DNA of 64,000 nt from Halapricum desulfuricans (GTDB lineage: Archaea; Halobacteriota; Halobacteria; Halobacteriales; Haloarculaceae), in NCBI RefSeq assembly GCF_017094505.1, contig NZ_CP064787.1, forward strand, positions 1,178,001-1,242,000. The letters run 5' to 3'. The notes beneath the pieces are model-generated. The model was given only the letters and a program-made list of their open reading frames with translations, ran no database searches and had not been told where the DNA came from. Shown here piece by piece: positions 26,465 to 34,937 of this stretch (position 1 is its first letter; every line of letters begins with the position of its first letter). Position numbers and translations under genes: made by a program.

Positions 26465-28306
26465 ATGCGGACAATGCTCCTTCAGGCCGGTTCAGGGCTG
26501 ACGGCCGAAATCGCCGTCGTGTTCGCGGTCGTCGCAGTAGCGGTCGTACTGTTCGTCAGCGAGGCGATCCCGAGCGACATCACGGCGCTATCGGTGCTCG
26601 TCACGCTTGTCGTCCTGCGAGGCTACACTGGCGTCGACGCCGAGGCCGCTCTCTCCGGATTTGCTAGCGCCGCGACGATCACGATTCTCGCGATGTACAT
26701 CCTCAGTGCGGGCGTCCAGCGGACGGGCGTGGTCGATCAACTCGAACACGTCGTCGCGCGGTACGCGGGCGACAGCCGAGGTCGACTGCTCGGCGCGACC
26801 GTCGGTATCACCGGTCCGCTGGCCGGCGTCGTCAACAACACGCCGGTCGTCGCCCTGTTCATTCCGATGATCACGGACCTTGCCGACCGGACTCACACCT
26901 CGCCCTCGAAGTTCCTCATCCCCCTGTCCTACGCGGCGATGCTCGGCGGGACGCTGACGCTGATCGGCACGTCGACGAACTTGCTCGCGAGTTCGGTCGC
27001 CGCCGAGCTTGGCGTGGCCGGCACGCCGTTCTCGATGTTTCAGTTCACGCCGCTGGGGCTGCTCGTGCTCGCGGTCGGCTCGGCCTATCTCCTTACGGTC
27101 GGTCCGCTGCTGTTGCCGTCCCGGGTCGAACCCCACGACCTCACCGAGGAGTTCGGCCTCGGCGGCCGGCTCGCCAGGGTGTACGTCCCGGAGTCGTCGT
27201 CGCTGGTCGGGCTCACCCCGGCACAGGTCCGAACGGACGCGGTCAAGCCCCTGCAACTCGTCCGGGGCGAGGAGACGTTCGTCGCCGCCGGCTCGGACCG
27301 GACGATCGAAGCCGGCGACGTGCTGACGATCCGGGCCGAAGCGCCGGTCGCCCAGTCGATCGCCGAGGTGGCCGGCCTGCGCCGACTCCCGCAGGCGGAG
27401 GTGACCGAGGCGGAGCTGGCGCTGGGGTCGGGTCGCGGGACGCTCGCGGAGGTGATCGTCCCGGGTGGCTCGGGGCTGATCGGACAGGCGATCGGCGACG
27501 CGCGTCTCGAGGAGCGATTCGACGCGACGGTGCTGGCCGCCCGGCGCGGCGGGGCGCTCGTCGTCGAGGACGTCGCCGACGAGATCCTCTCGGAGGGTGA
27601 CGGCCTGTTGATCTACGCCACACAGAGCGGGATCGACCACCTCGAAGAGACGGGCGAGTTGCTCGTCACCGAGATCGTCGGGGACGGGTTCCCGGAGCCG
27701 GAACCGATCGACTGGCGCGAGGCGGGGCTCGCGGTCGGGATCGTCCTCGGGGTGATCGCGGTCGCCGCGGCCGACCTCCTGGCGATCTCGGTCGCGGCAC
27801 TCGGCGGGGTCGTCGCGATGGTCGTCGGCGGCGTCATCGATCCGGAACAGGCCTACTCGGCGGTCGAGTGGGAAGTGATCTTCCTACTGGCGGGCGTGAT
27901 CCCGCTCGGGCTGGCGATGGACCGGACCGGTGGAGCGGCGTACCTCGCTGCGCATATCATCGACGTGTCGACGGTGCTGCCAGCGATCGGGACGGTGGCG
28001 CTGTTCTACCTGCTGACCGGGCTGCTCGCGAACCTCATCACGCCGGTCGCCAGCGTCGCGCTCGTGTTGCCGATCGCCGTCTCGACGGCGACGGACCTCG
28101 GTGCGAACGCGTTCGCGTTCGTGCTGGCGGTCACGTTCGCGGGCTCGACAGCGTTCATGACGCCGATGGGTTATCAGACGAACCTGATGGTCTACAGCCC
28201 GGGCGGGTATCGGTTCACCGACTACGTGCGGGTCGGTGCGCCGCTGCAGTTGCTTTTGGCCGTGGTGACGACGATCGGGATCGAAGTGATCTGGGGCGTG
28301 ACATAG
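26465..28306 (+). CDS. SLC13-family permease with two RCK-C domains
   Basis: A 613-residue transporter of the divalent anion:sodium symporter group. N-terminal helices (about 15-205) include the family segment 'NNTPVVALFIPMITDLA' and 'GTLTLIGTSTNLLASS'. Residues ~225-400 hold two TrkA-C/RCK-C cytoplasmic domains. The C-terminal helices repeat the substrate motif ('TPVASVALVLPIAVS', 'MGYQTNLMVYSPGGY'). It probably moves sulfate, phosphate or dicarboxylates and is gated by a nucleotide. A UspA gene lies on each side. The paralogue at 42686-44584 has the same plan. Confidence 0.9.
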   Translation: MRTMLLQAGSGLTAEIAVVFAVVAVAVVLFVSEAIPSDITALSVLVTLVVLRGYTGVDAEAALSGFASAATITILAMYILSAGVQRTGVVDQLEHVVARYAGDSRGRLLGATVGITGPLAGVVNNTPVVALFIPMITDLADRTHTSPSKFLIPLSYAAMLGGTLTLIGTSTNLLASSVAAELGVAGTPFSMFQFTPLGLLVLAVGSAYLLTVGPLLLPSRVEPHDLTEEFGLGGRLARVYVPESSSLVGLTPAQVRTDAVKPLQLVRGEETFVAAGSDRTIEAGDVLTIRAEAPVAQSIAEVAGLRRLPQAEVTEAELALGSGRGTLAEVIVPGGSGLIGQAIGDARLEERFDATVLAARRGGALVVEDVADEILSEGDGLLIYATQSGIDHLEETGELLVTEIVGDGFPEPEPIDWREAGLAVGIVLGVIAVAAADLLAISVAALGGVVAMVVGGVIDPEQAYSAVEWEVIFLLAGVIPLGLAMDRTGGAAYLAAHIIDVSTVLPAIGTVALFYLLTGLLANLITPVASVALVLPIAVSTATDLGANAFAFVLAVTFAGSTAFMTPMGYQTNLMVYSPGGYRFTDYVRVGAPLQLLLAVVTTIGIEVIWGVT

Positions 28307-28361
28307 TAACCGTCGCCCGGAGGGGCATATTCCTTTGTGCTCGGGGTGCTAACTACCGACG

Positions 28362-28790
28362 ATGACGATACTCGTGCCAGTCGCGAGCGGCCCACTCCGG
28401 GAGCGCGTGCTCGAGACGGCGATCGAACTCGGAGCGGCGCTCGGAGAGGACCTCTACGTCGTCCATCTGGTCGACGAGGAGACGGCCGACGGAACCGCAA
28501 AGCGGGTCCGCGACGAGATCAGAGACCGTGTCCGATCCGCGGACGTCGCCGCGACGGTCTCGCTGGAGTACGTCGGGCACGGACTCGCCCGTGCCGGACC
28601 ACGGATCGGACAGGACGTGATCGAACTGGCTGCCGACGTAACCGTCACGCACATTGTCATGGGACACACGTCGAAGGGACTGCTTGAAGAGCTGACCCGG
28701 GGTAGCGCGGCACAGGCCGTCATCGACGCCGCAACGGTCCCGGTGACGGTCGTGCCGGACGCCGCCGAAACGCCAGCGCCAGCGGAGTGA
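28362..28790 (+). CDS. Universal stress protein (UspA family)
   Basis: A 142-residue UspA-like protein starting 'MTILVPVASGPLRERV' and with a 'HIVMGHTSKGLLEELTRGSAAQAVI' loop that keeps the Gly-rich ATP-site spacing in part. It follows the SLC13 gene by 55 bases and is probably cotranscribed, so it may regulate the permease. It ends at a bidirectional hairpin. Confidence 0.85.
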   Translation: MTILVPVASGPLRERVLETAIELGAALGEDLYVVHLVDEETADGTAKRVRDEIRDRVRSADVAATVSLEYVGHGLARAGPRIGQDVIELAADVTVTHIVMGHTSKGLLEELTRGSAAQAVIDAATVPVTVVPDAAETPAPAE

Positions 28791-28811
28791 CTCGCTCTGG
28801 CGTCACGTCGA

Positions 28812-28831
28812 ACGGGTCCGTTCGGACCCGT
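28812..28831. terminator. Hairpin between convergent genes
   Basis: ACGGGTCCG-TT-CGGACCCGT is a perfect 9-bp stem centred between the UspA gene (+) and the gene ending at 28871 (-). It could serve both directions. No long T-run follows. Confidence 0.5.
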
Positions 28832-28870
28832 CCGAAACCCTCGGCCCGTGAGTTCACCAGACGCGCCCGC

Positions 28871-29254
28871 TCACGCTCGTTCGACGGTCAGATCGACCGT
28901 CCACGCGTCGTCGCTATGTGCCGCCAGCGCCTCGTAGAACTGCCGCAGTCCCGCGGACTCCGTCGCCGGCAGGACGTACAACTCGACAGTTCCGTCCCGG
29001 ACCGCGACCCGGAAGACGTCTCCCGTCTGCCCGTCGTGAACGAGATACAGCGGCATCGGGAGGTCCAGCCAGTCGCCGTAGGTGTAGGGGTCCGACTCGA
29101 GAATGTCTTCGACGAGCGCCCGCAAGTCGGACTCGGACCGGTCGCTCGTCGGCCGGAGTCGGAAGACCGTCTCGCCCTCGTACTCGACTCCGCCGCTGTA
29201 GGGATAGCGCCGCTGTGGGCGGGCCGGAATCTCGAAGGACGGATCCGGGGACAC
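28871..29254 (-). CDS. Conserved haloarchaeal hypothetical protein
   Basis: A 127-residue soluble protein with alternating hydrophobic strands ('MPLYLVHDGQTGDVFRVAV', 'TVELYVLP'), no membrane helix and no recognised family. The start is set at GTG 29254: an AATATAAAAA box at 29277-29286 lies 27 bases upstream, and the longer upstream reading is Arg/Ser-rich and not coding-like. The gene next to it on the same strand is the glycine-zipper protein. Confidence 0.72.
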   Translation of the reverse strand: MSPDPSFEIPARPQRRYPYSGGVEYEGETVFRLRPTSDRSESDLRALVEDILESDPYTYGDWLDLPMPLYLVHDGQTGDVFRVAVRDGTVELYVLPATESAGLRQFYEALAAHSDDAWTVDLTVERA

Positions 29255-29276
29255 ACCCGCCGCTACGGCGCGATCG

Positions 29277-29286
29277 AATATAAAAA
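29277..29286 (-). promoter_or_regulatory. TATA box fixing the GTG start at 29254
   Basis: AATATAAAAA (read on +) is centred 27 bases upstream of the GTG, the leaderless spacing usual in haloarchaea. Confidence 0.6.
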
Positions 29287-29297
29287 CGGCCCCGCGA

Positions 29298-29522
29298 CTA
29301 CGACTCGTCTGTCGACTTCTTTCCGGCTCGGTCTCTGGCTTGTTCGACGAATTCGTCGACTGAGACGCGCTTTTCACCGACAGTCGCGCCGACGAGTGCG
29401 CCGAGTCCCGCCATGGTGCTTGCGGCGTTGCGGCTGACGAGCCCGCCGACGAACGCACCGATCGAGGCCCCGACTGCGGCGTACTTCGCACGACTGATCG
29501 CCTGTCTGATTCGGTTCGCCAT
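29298..29522 (-). CDS. Small glycine-zipper membrane protein
   Basis: A 74-residue protein whose centre (about residues 13-50) is hydrophobic with GxxxG-type spacing ('VGASIGAFVGGLVS', 'GLGALVGATVGE'). A basic N-terminus and a charged tail 'VDEFVEQARDRAGKKSTDES' flank it. Glycine zippers pack in membranes, but the function is unknown. ATG 29522 is used; upstream sequence is not conserved in character. Confidence 0.65.
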   Translation of the reverse strand: MANRIRQAISRAKYAAVGASIGAFVGGLVSRNAASTMAGLGALVGATVGEKRVSVDEFVEQARDRAGKKSTDES

Positions 29523-29569
29523 ACTTCTAGTACGCCTTTTGTCGTAATAAATGTGCGTGTCTCGTGGCG

Positions 29570-29863
29570 CTACTCGACGCTGTAGCCCTCGTCTTCGAGG
29601 TAGTCCGTGACGCGATCGATGTGTTCGCCCTGCAGTTCGATCCGACCGTCGTCGACGGTTCCGCCACACGCGAGCCGAGACTTGAGTTCCGAGGCCAGCT
29701 CTCCGACGTCGACGTCGTCCGGATCGAGTCCGTCGATGATCGTCATCTGCTTGCCGTATCGCCGCTCGTCCGTTTCGACCGCGACCTCCTGAGACTGCTT
29801 TGCGACGTCCTCACAGACACAGAGTTCTTCGGGGAGTCCACACGTCGGGCAGACGTCTGCCAT
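29570..29863 (-). CDS. Translation initiation factor aIF1 (SUI1/eIF1)
   Basis: A 97-residue SUI1-family protein. It has an N-terminal zinc ribbon ('[14 protein letters not shown]') and the eIF1 core with '[30 protein letters not shown]' (shown as ends only: RRYGKQ...ELKSR) and '[16 protein letters not shown]'. aIF1 binds the small ribosomal subunit and controls start-codon choice. It is on the minus strand, 74 bases before the SRP54 3' end. Confidence 0.93.
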   Translation of the reverse strand: MADVCPTCGLPEELCVCEDVAKQSQEVAVETDERRYGKQMTIIDGLDPDDVDVGELASELKSRLACGGTVDDGRIELQGEHIDRVTDYLEDEGYSVE

Positions 29864-29936
29864 CGTGTCACATACGGCCGGCGGCGTGAAAAGTCCTGTC
29901 CCCGCTAGCTGCTATCGGCGAGAGAAAAGACCGTCG

Positions 29937-31340
29937 TCAGTCACCGAACGGTCCGCCGGGACCGCCGCCCATGCCGCCCATACCGCCACCGCCGCCCTGC
30001 TGTTGCATTTGTTTCATCATCCGTTCCATGTCGGCGTCGCCCATGCCCTGGAACTGCTTGAGCGTCTGGGACATCATCTTGTGCTGTTCGAGCAGTTCGC
30101 GGATGCGATCCTCGGGCTTGCCCGACCCGCGGGCGATCCGCTCGATGCGTGACTTGCCGACGACACGGGGATTTTCCATCTCGCCCTCGGTCATCGAATC
30201 CATGATGACCTGGAAGTCGCGCATGCGCTCTTCGGTGACGTCCATCGCGTCGTCGGGGAGCTGATCCATGAGTCCGCCGCCCATGCCGGGGATCATATCG
30301 AGTACCTGATCGAGCGGCCCCATGTTGTTCATCGCCTCCATCTGCTTTTGCATGTCATAGAGGGTGAACTCCCCCTCCATCATGTCCTCGGGGTCCCAGT
30401 CCTCGTCTTCGTCCTGGGTCTGCTCCATCGCGCGCTCGACGCGCTCGGTCAGCTGCTTGAGATCGCCCATCCCCAGCAGCCGTGAGATGAACCCCGACGG
30501 CTCGAAGCGCTCGATGTCCTGAACGGTCTCGCCGGTCCCGAGGAACGCGATCGTCGAGTCGGTCTCGTCCACTGCAGCGAGTGCGCCCCCACCTTTCGCG
30601 GTCCCGTCGAGTTTGGTGATGACCACGCCGTCGATGCCGATCGCTTCCTGGAAGTCGGCGGCCTGGCTCTTGGCGCTCTGACCCATCGCGGCGTCCAGCA
30701 CCAGCAGGTTGCGGTCGGGCTGGACCTCACGCTCGATGCGCTCGATCTGTTCGATCAGTTCCTCGTTGAGGCCGTCCCGGCCGGCGGTGTCGACGATCCG
30801 GACGTCGGCGGTCTCGGTCGCTTCCAGTCCCTCGCGGGCGATCTTGACGGGGTCGTCCTCGTCGGGGTCGCCGTAGAACTCGACCTCGGCGCGCTCGGCC
30901 ATCTGCTCGGCCTGGTCGTAGGCCCCGGGGCGGTCGGTGTCGGTCTGGATGATCGCCGGCCGAAGCCCCTTCGTCGAGAACCACCACGCCATCTTCGCCG
31001 CGGTCGTGGTCTTGCCAGACCCGTAGAGGCCGGCGAGCATGATCGTCTGCGATTCCAGCGGCAGCTCGGTCGAGTCGCCGACCAGTTCGACCAGTTCTTC
31101 GTAGACGATCCGCAACACCCAGTCCCGTGCGGAGGTGCCGGCGGGCGGCTCTTCATCGAGCGCGCGAGATTTGATGTCGTCCGAGAGCCCCATCACGAGG
31201 TCGACGTCGACGTCGGCCTGCAGGAGCGACCGCTGGATCTCCTTGACGACGGCGTCTACGTCCTCCTCGTCGATGCGGGACTTGCCCCGGAGGTCGTCGA
31301 GGGCTCCGCGAAGGGAGGACCCGAGATCGTCGAGTACCAT
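29937..31340 (-). CDS. ffh: Signal recognition particle protein SRP54 (Ffh)
   Basis: A 467-residue GTPase that binds signal sequences on nascent proteins and docks them at the membrane with FtsY. The N domain (1-90) is followed by the G domain with G1 'GLYGSGKTT', G2/G3 '[11 protein letters not shown]', '[13 protein letters not shown]', and the methionine-rich M domain (about 300-440, 'MLPGMGG'-like 'DMIPGMGGG', '[12 protein letters not shown]'). The C-terminus is Gly/Met-rich. The ATG is preceded by TATA-like CTTTACC about 25 bases upstream. SRP RNA was not seen here. Confidence 0.97.
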   Translation of the reverse strand: MVLDDLGSSLRGALDDLRGKSRIDEEDVDAVVKEIQRSLLQADVDVDLVMGLSDDIKSRALDEEPPAGTSARDWVLRIVYEELVELVGDSTELPLESQTIMLAGLYGSGKTTTAAKMAWWFSTKGLRPAIIQTDTDRPGAYDQAEQMAERAEVEFYGDPDEDDPVKIAREGLEATETADVRIVDTAGRDGLNEELIEQIERIEREVQPDRNLLVLDAAMGQSAKSQAADFQEAIGIDGVVITKLDGTAKGGGALAAVDETDSTIAFLGTGETVQDIERFEPSGFISRLLGMGDLKQLTERVERAMEQTQDEDEDWDPEDMMEGEFTLYDMQKQMEAMNNMGPLDQVLDMIPGMGGGLMDQLPDDAMDVTEERMRDFQVIMDSMTEGEMENPRVVGKSRIERIARGSGKPEDRIRELLEQHKMMSQTLKQFQGMGDADMERMMKQMQQQGGGGGMGGMGGGPGGPFGD

Positions 31341-31467
31341 TTGCGTCTCGATAGGTGACTGGGCCGGTAAAGCCTTTTTGTCGGCGCTGGGCGATGTTTT
31401 CCGCGACGAGTACCGATCGTGGACCGCGTATCGCTGTCACCTGGCGACTGTCACTGGAGCCGGCCTG
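31341..31467. other. Short intergenic region between ffh start and UspA stop
   Basis: It holds the ffh promoter on the minus strand (CTTTACC near 31363). It also contains GCTGTCACCTGG and GACTGTCACTGG strings that faintly recall the ends of the palindromic element, but no pairing arm was found. Confidence 0.4.
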
Positions 31468-31881
31468 TCACCGGACGACAGTTACGGGAGCCGGCGAGTG
31501 ACGGAACACTTGCTGTGCGACGTTACCGACAAAGAGGCGGTCAGCCAGCGAACCGCCGTGGCTGCCGATCACGACGGCGTCGAACGACTCGGCCCGGTTA
31601 ACGATCACCTTCGAGGGATTGCCCCACGCGACGTCGGTCGAAACCTCCCTGTCGCCGGCGATCTCGCGGGCCCGGTCGAAGATCTCCGACGCGTGTTCTT
31701 CGGCTGCTTCCTCGATATCGTCGGCCAGCGCAAGGCTCGTCGCCTTCCCCATCATCCCCGAGGGCTCTCCGACGACGTGAAGCACCGTGATCTCCGCGGC
31801 GGGGTACATCTCGAGCGCGTGTTCGAGCGCGTGTTCGGCCATATCCGAATCGTCCATTGCGACGAGAATGCGGGTGGGCAT
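31468..31881 (-). CDS. Universal stress protein (UspA family)
   Basis: A 137-residue UspA with an intact ATP-loop: 'VIGSHGGSLADRLFVGNVAQQVFRHSPAPVTVV' (ends only: VIGSHG...VTVV), the GxxGxxxxxxxxGSxxxxx pattern, and 'MPTRILVAMDDSDMAEHAL' at the start. It probably binds ATP. A CTTATCC box centred 29 bases upstream supports ATG 31881. It is divergent from the PiT transporter at 32005; the two may respond to phosphate or stress together. Confidence 0.93.
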   Translation of the reverse strand: MPTRILVAMDDSDMAEHALEHALEMYPAAEITVLHVVGEPSGMMGKATSLALADDIEEAAEEHASEIFDRAREIAGDREVSTDVAWGNPSKVIVNRAESFDAVVIGSHGGSLADRLFVGNVAQQVFRHSPAPVTVVR

Positions 31882-32004
31882 ACTGACACTACGCCAACGA
31901 CTGGGATAAGTCATCGGGACATCAACCCGGTCAACCTGCTGTGCGGTCCCTGTCGGCCGCTTTGCAACCGGAACATATAGACCGAACCCACCGAATGTGA
32001 GATC

Positions 32005-33171
32005 ATGGTCGCGATACTCCTTGCCGTCGCGCTCGTAGCCGCGGTCTTCGTCGGATTCAACATCGGCGGCTCCTCGACGGGCGTCGCGTGGGGCCCGCCT
32101 GTCGGGGCGGGGGTCGTCGGCAAGACCGGCGCTGCGGGATTGATGACGGTATTCGTCTTCCTGGGGGGCTGGACGGTCGGTCGCAACGTCATCGACACGC
32201 TGGGGGGCGACCTCGTCCCGCAGTCGGCGTTTTCCGCCGAGGCGAGCGTCGTCGTCCTCGGGTTCATCGGTTTGGGCATGCTCTTTGCCAATCTCTACGG
32301 TGTCCCCGTCTCGACGTCGATGACGGCCGTGGGAGCGATCGCCGGACTCGGTCTCGCGACGGGACAGCTCAATTACGCCGTCGTCGGCTCGATCATGGTC
32401 TGGTGGGTCATCGCACCAGTCGTCGGGTTCTGGTTCGGTGCCGTCATCGGACGCTACCTCTATCCGCACCTCGACGATCGGTTCGCGCTCGAACAGTCCG
32501 ACGGACCGCTGATCGTACTCGACCATTCCGGCGCCGTTCCGATCCCGGAACTCGGCCCGGGAACGACACCGAAGGAAGTCCTTAGCACGAGTCTGGTGCT
32601 ACTTATCGCCTGTTATATGGCGTTCAGCGCCGGCGCGAGCAACGTCGCGAACGCGGTCGCACCGCTGGTCGGTGGCGGTCTGGTCGGCCCGGACAGGGCC
32701 GTCGCGCTGGGCACGGCCGCGATCGGACTCGGCGCGTTCACGATCGCGCGCCGGACCATGGAATCGGTCGGCAACGACCTGACTGATCTCCCGCTATTGG
32801 CGGCGATGATCGTCATGATTGTCGCGGCAAGCATCACAACCGTGGCGTCATCGCTGGGTATCCCGCTGAGCCTGGCTCTGGCGACAGTCATGTGTATCGT
32901 CGGACTCGGCTGGGGGCGGGCGACTCGTCCGATATCCGCAGGAGGCATGCTCAAAGGTGAACTTCAGACGGAGGTTTCCGTCGACGCAATCACCGCCGAA
33001 ACTCCGAGCGACGTCCCGAGTGCCGGCGAGGAAGACCCGGAGTACGTGCAAGACGCGACCGAACTGTTCGATCGATCTGCCGTGGTGCGGTTCGTCGCGT
33101 TCTGGATCATCGGCCCGTCGGTCGCCACCGGGATGTCGTACGTGACGTTTCTCGTCCTTCCCAGGGTGTGA
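32005..33171 (+). CDS. Inorganic phosphate transporter, PiT family
   Basis: A 388-residue membrane protein with about ten helices and the duplicated PiT half-signatures: the N-terminal 'FVGFNIGGSSTGVAWG' corresponds to GxNDxANAFGT and the C-terminal 'FSAGASNVANAVAPLVG' to its repeat. Both are somewhat diverged (Asn-Asp replaced by Asn-Ile in the first). It should carry phosphate with a cation. TATA-like CATATAG at 31973-31979 lies 29 bases upstream. Confidence 0.9.
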   Translation: MVAILLAVALVAAVFVGFNIGGSSTGVAWGPPVGAGVVGKTGAAGLMTVFVFLGGWTVGRNVIDTLGGDLVPQSAFSAEASVVVLGFIGLGMLFANLYGVPVSTSMTAVGAIAGLGLATGQLNYAVVGSIMVWWVIAPVVGFWFGAVIGRYLYPHLDDRFALEQSDGPLIVLDHSGAVPIPELGPGTTPKEVLSTSLVLLIACYMAFSAGASNVANAVAPLVGGGLVGPDRAVALGTAAIGLGAFTIARRTMESVGNDLTDLPLLAAMIVMIVAASITTVASSLGIPLSLALATVMCIVGLGWGRATRPISAGGMLKGELQTEVSVDAITAETPSDVPSAGEEDPEYVQDATELFDRSAVVRFVAFWIIGPSVATGMSYVTFLVLPRV

Positions 33172-33445
33172 CGTCAGAGTGATACCTGGTCGAAATATCT
33201 CCACGGGGACAGCGGTATTGAACGCCCTTTGAAATTACATTCGGAGCGCAAGCCCCGAACACGCTGTGGAGTGAGACGGCGATACGACGACGTACTAACG
33301 GCCGAGATGGCCAAGACCGGGAGCGGGACGCCGCGGTGTACATCGAAACGAATGGTGGGGATCTGCCCCGAAAAATCAAAATCATCGACAATGATTATTG
33401 TGCTGTTTCCAAACGATTAAGCCTCGCGGTCACTGTCGGTCAGAT
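33172..33445. other. Intergenic region with candidate operator
   Basis: No gene is seen in 274 bases. It contains an AATCAT-N5-ATGATT inverted repeat at 33380-33396 within an AT-rich patch, and a CGATTAAG TATA-like box at 33414-33421 that would give a leaderless start at 33446. Confidence 0.5.
33380..33396. promoter_or_regulatory. Inverted repeat AATCAT-N5-ATGATT, candidate operator
   Basis: Perfect 6-bp arms with a 5-base spacer lie about 35 bases upstream of the TATA box of the flavoprotein gene, where an activator or repressor could act. The AT-rich form resembles metal- or redox-regulator sites, but this is only analogy. Confidence 0.4.
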
Positions 33446-34867
33446 ATGAGTACTCACGTCGCAATCATCGGTGCGTACGGTAGCGCCGGCGGTGCGGTCG
33501 CGAAACAGCTCGCCGACGACCCGGAGATCGAACTCACATTGATCGACGACGGCGATCCCGGCGGCGGGCTGTGTATTCTCCGCGGTTGCATGCCCTCGAA
33601 AGAGGTCATCTCGGCTGCGAAGCACCGATTCGCGGCCCGGCGAGACGACCGGCTCGTCGGTGACCTCCCCGAAGTCGATCTCGAACGGACGGTCGAACGC
33701 AAGAACGAGCACACCTCGGGATGGGCCGGACACCGACGCAGCGGGATCGAGTCGCTCGCCGAGCGCGAGGACGTCGAACTCCTCCGGGAGACGGCGACGT
33801 TCGTCGACGACCGCGTGATCGAGGTCGGCGACCGGACGATCGAACCCGACTACGTCGTGATCGCGACGGGATCGACGCCGAGCGTCCCGCCGATTCCGGG
33901 GATCGAGGACGTGGACGTCAACACGAGCGCCGACGTGCTCGACGCGACTGAGTTCGAGGACTCGGCGGTCGTGCTCGGACTGGGATACATCGGGCTCGAG
34001 CTCGCGCCCTATCTCAGCGAGGCCGGCGGCATGGACGTGACCGCGATCGACGTCCTCCCGGAGCTGTTGCCCGAGGCCGACGACGGGTTCGGCGCGGAGC
34101 TGGCCGACTACTACCGCGAGGAGTTCGACATGGACGTGCTTCTGGACGCACAGGCCAGTCGGATCGAGGCGACCGACGACGGCGGCGTGCGCGTGACCGT
34201 CGACGACGGGGCCGAGGTCGTCGAGGCGGACCAGCTGTTCGCGTTCACGGGTCGCAAGCCGGCACTCGACGGGCTCGGCATCGAGAACACGTCGCTGTCG
34301 CCCGGCGAAAACTGGGTCGGCAACACGATGCAGGCGGACGGCGACGAGCGCGTGTTCGTCGTGGGCGACGCAAACGGCCGCGAACCGATCCTGCACATCT
34401 CGAAAGAGCAGGCCGCGACGGCCGCGACGAACATCCAGGCACACCGCGAAGGTGGCGACCTCACCGAACACGACTCCACGCATCACCACGTCATGTTCTC
34501 CGGGCTCGCGCGGCTGCCGTTCGTCCGCGTCGGCCACTCCGCCGACTCCGCCGAGGAGGCCGGACTCGACTACGTCGCGGTCGACTCTCGCGCCGAGGAC
34601 GACGGCGTGTTCAAGGCCAAAGACGCCTCCGAGGGGTGGGCCCGGCTGGTCGTCTCGCCCGACGGGACCGTGCTGGGCTATCAGGGGCTGCACTACCACG
34701 CCGACGCGATGGCAAAGACGATGCAACTCGCCGTCGAGATGGAACTGGACGTCCGCGAGATCCCCAACCGGGCGTATCACCCCACCACGCCGGAGATCCT
34801 CGACGCGCTGTTCCGGAAGGCCACCGAGAAACTGGCCGAGCGCGACGCGGCGACCGCGACGCAATAA
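33446..34867 (+). CDS. FAD-dependent pyridine nucleotide-disulfide oxidoreductase
   Basis: A 473-residue class I disulfide reductase. It has an N-terminal FAD fold ('IIGAYGSAGGAVA', diverged from GxGxxG), redox pair C43/C48 ('GLCILRGCMPSKE'), NAD site 'VLGLGYIGLELAPYL', 'VFVVGDANGREP' and the C-terminal dimer motif 'AYHPTTPEILDAL' with the His/Glu pair. It is a relative of dihydrolipoamide dehydrogenase and mercuric reductase, but no partner dehydrogenase is present. The substrate is unknown. Leaderless start at 33446; an inverted repeat lies upstream. Confidence 0.88.
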   Translation: MSTHVAIIGAYGSAGGAVAKQLADDPEIELTLIDDGDPGGGLCILRGCMPSKEVISAAKHRFAARRDDRLVGDLPEVDLERTVERKNEHTSGWAGHRRSGIESLAEREDVELLRETATFVDDRVIEVGDRTIEPDYVVIATGSTPSVPPIPGIEDVDVNTSADVLDATEFEDSAVVLGLGYIGLELAPYLSEAGGMDVTAIDVLPELLPEADDGFGAELADYYREEFDMDVLLDAQASRIEATDDGGVRVTVDDGAEVVEADQLFAFTGRKPALDGLGIENTSLSPGENWVGNTMQADGDERVFVVGDANGREPILHISKEQAATAATNIQAHREGGDLTEHDSTHHHVMFSGLARLPFVRVGHSADSAEEAGLDYVAVDSRAEDDGVFKAKDASEGWARLVVSPDGTVLGYQGLHYHADAMAKTMQLAVEMELDVREIPNRAYHPTTPEILDALFRKATEKLAERDAATATQ

Positions 34868-34937
34868 CGCCCGCGCAATATTCTCGGCGGGAGCGCGAAC
34901 CAGAACCTACTAGCGACTGGTCCTCCCAGAGAGAGAT

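Noticed and set aside
31380-31467. Possible further palindromic element near the ffh start
   Set aside because: CTGTCAC strings occur, but no paired arm could be found.
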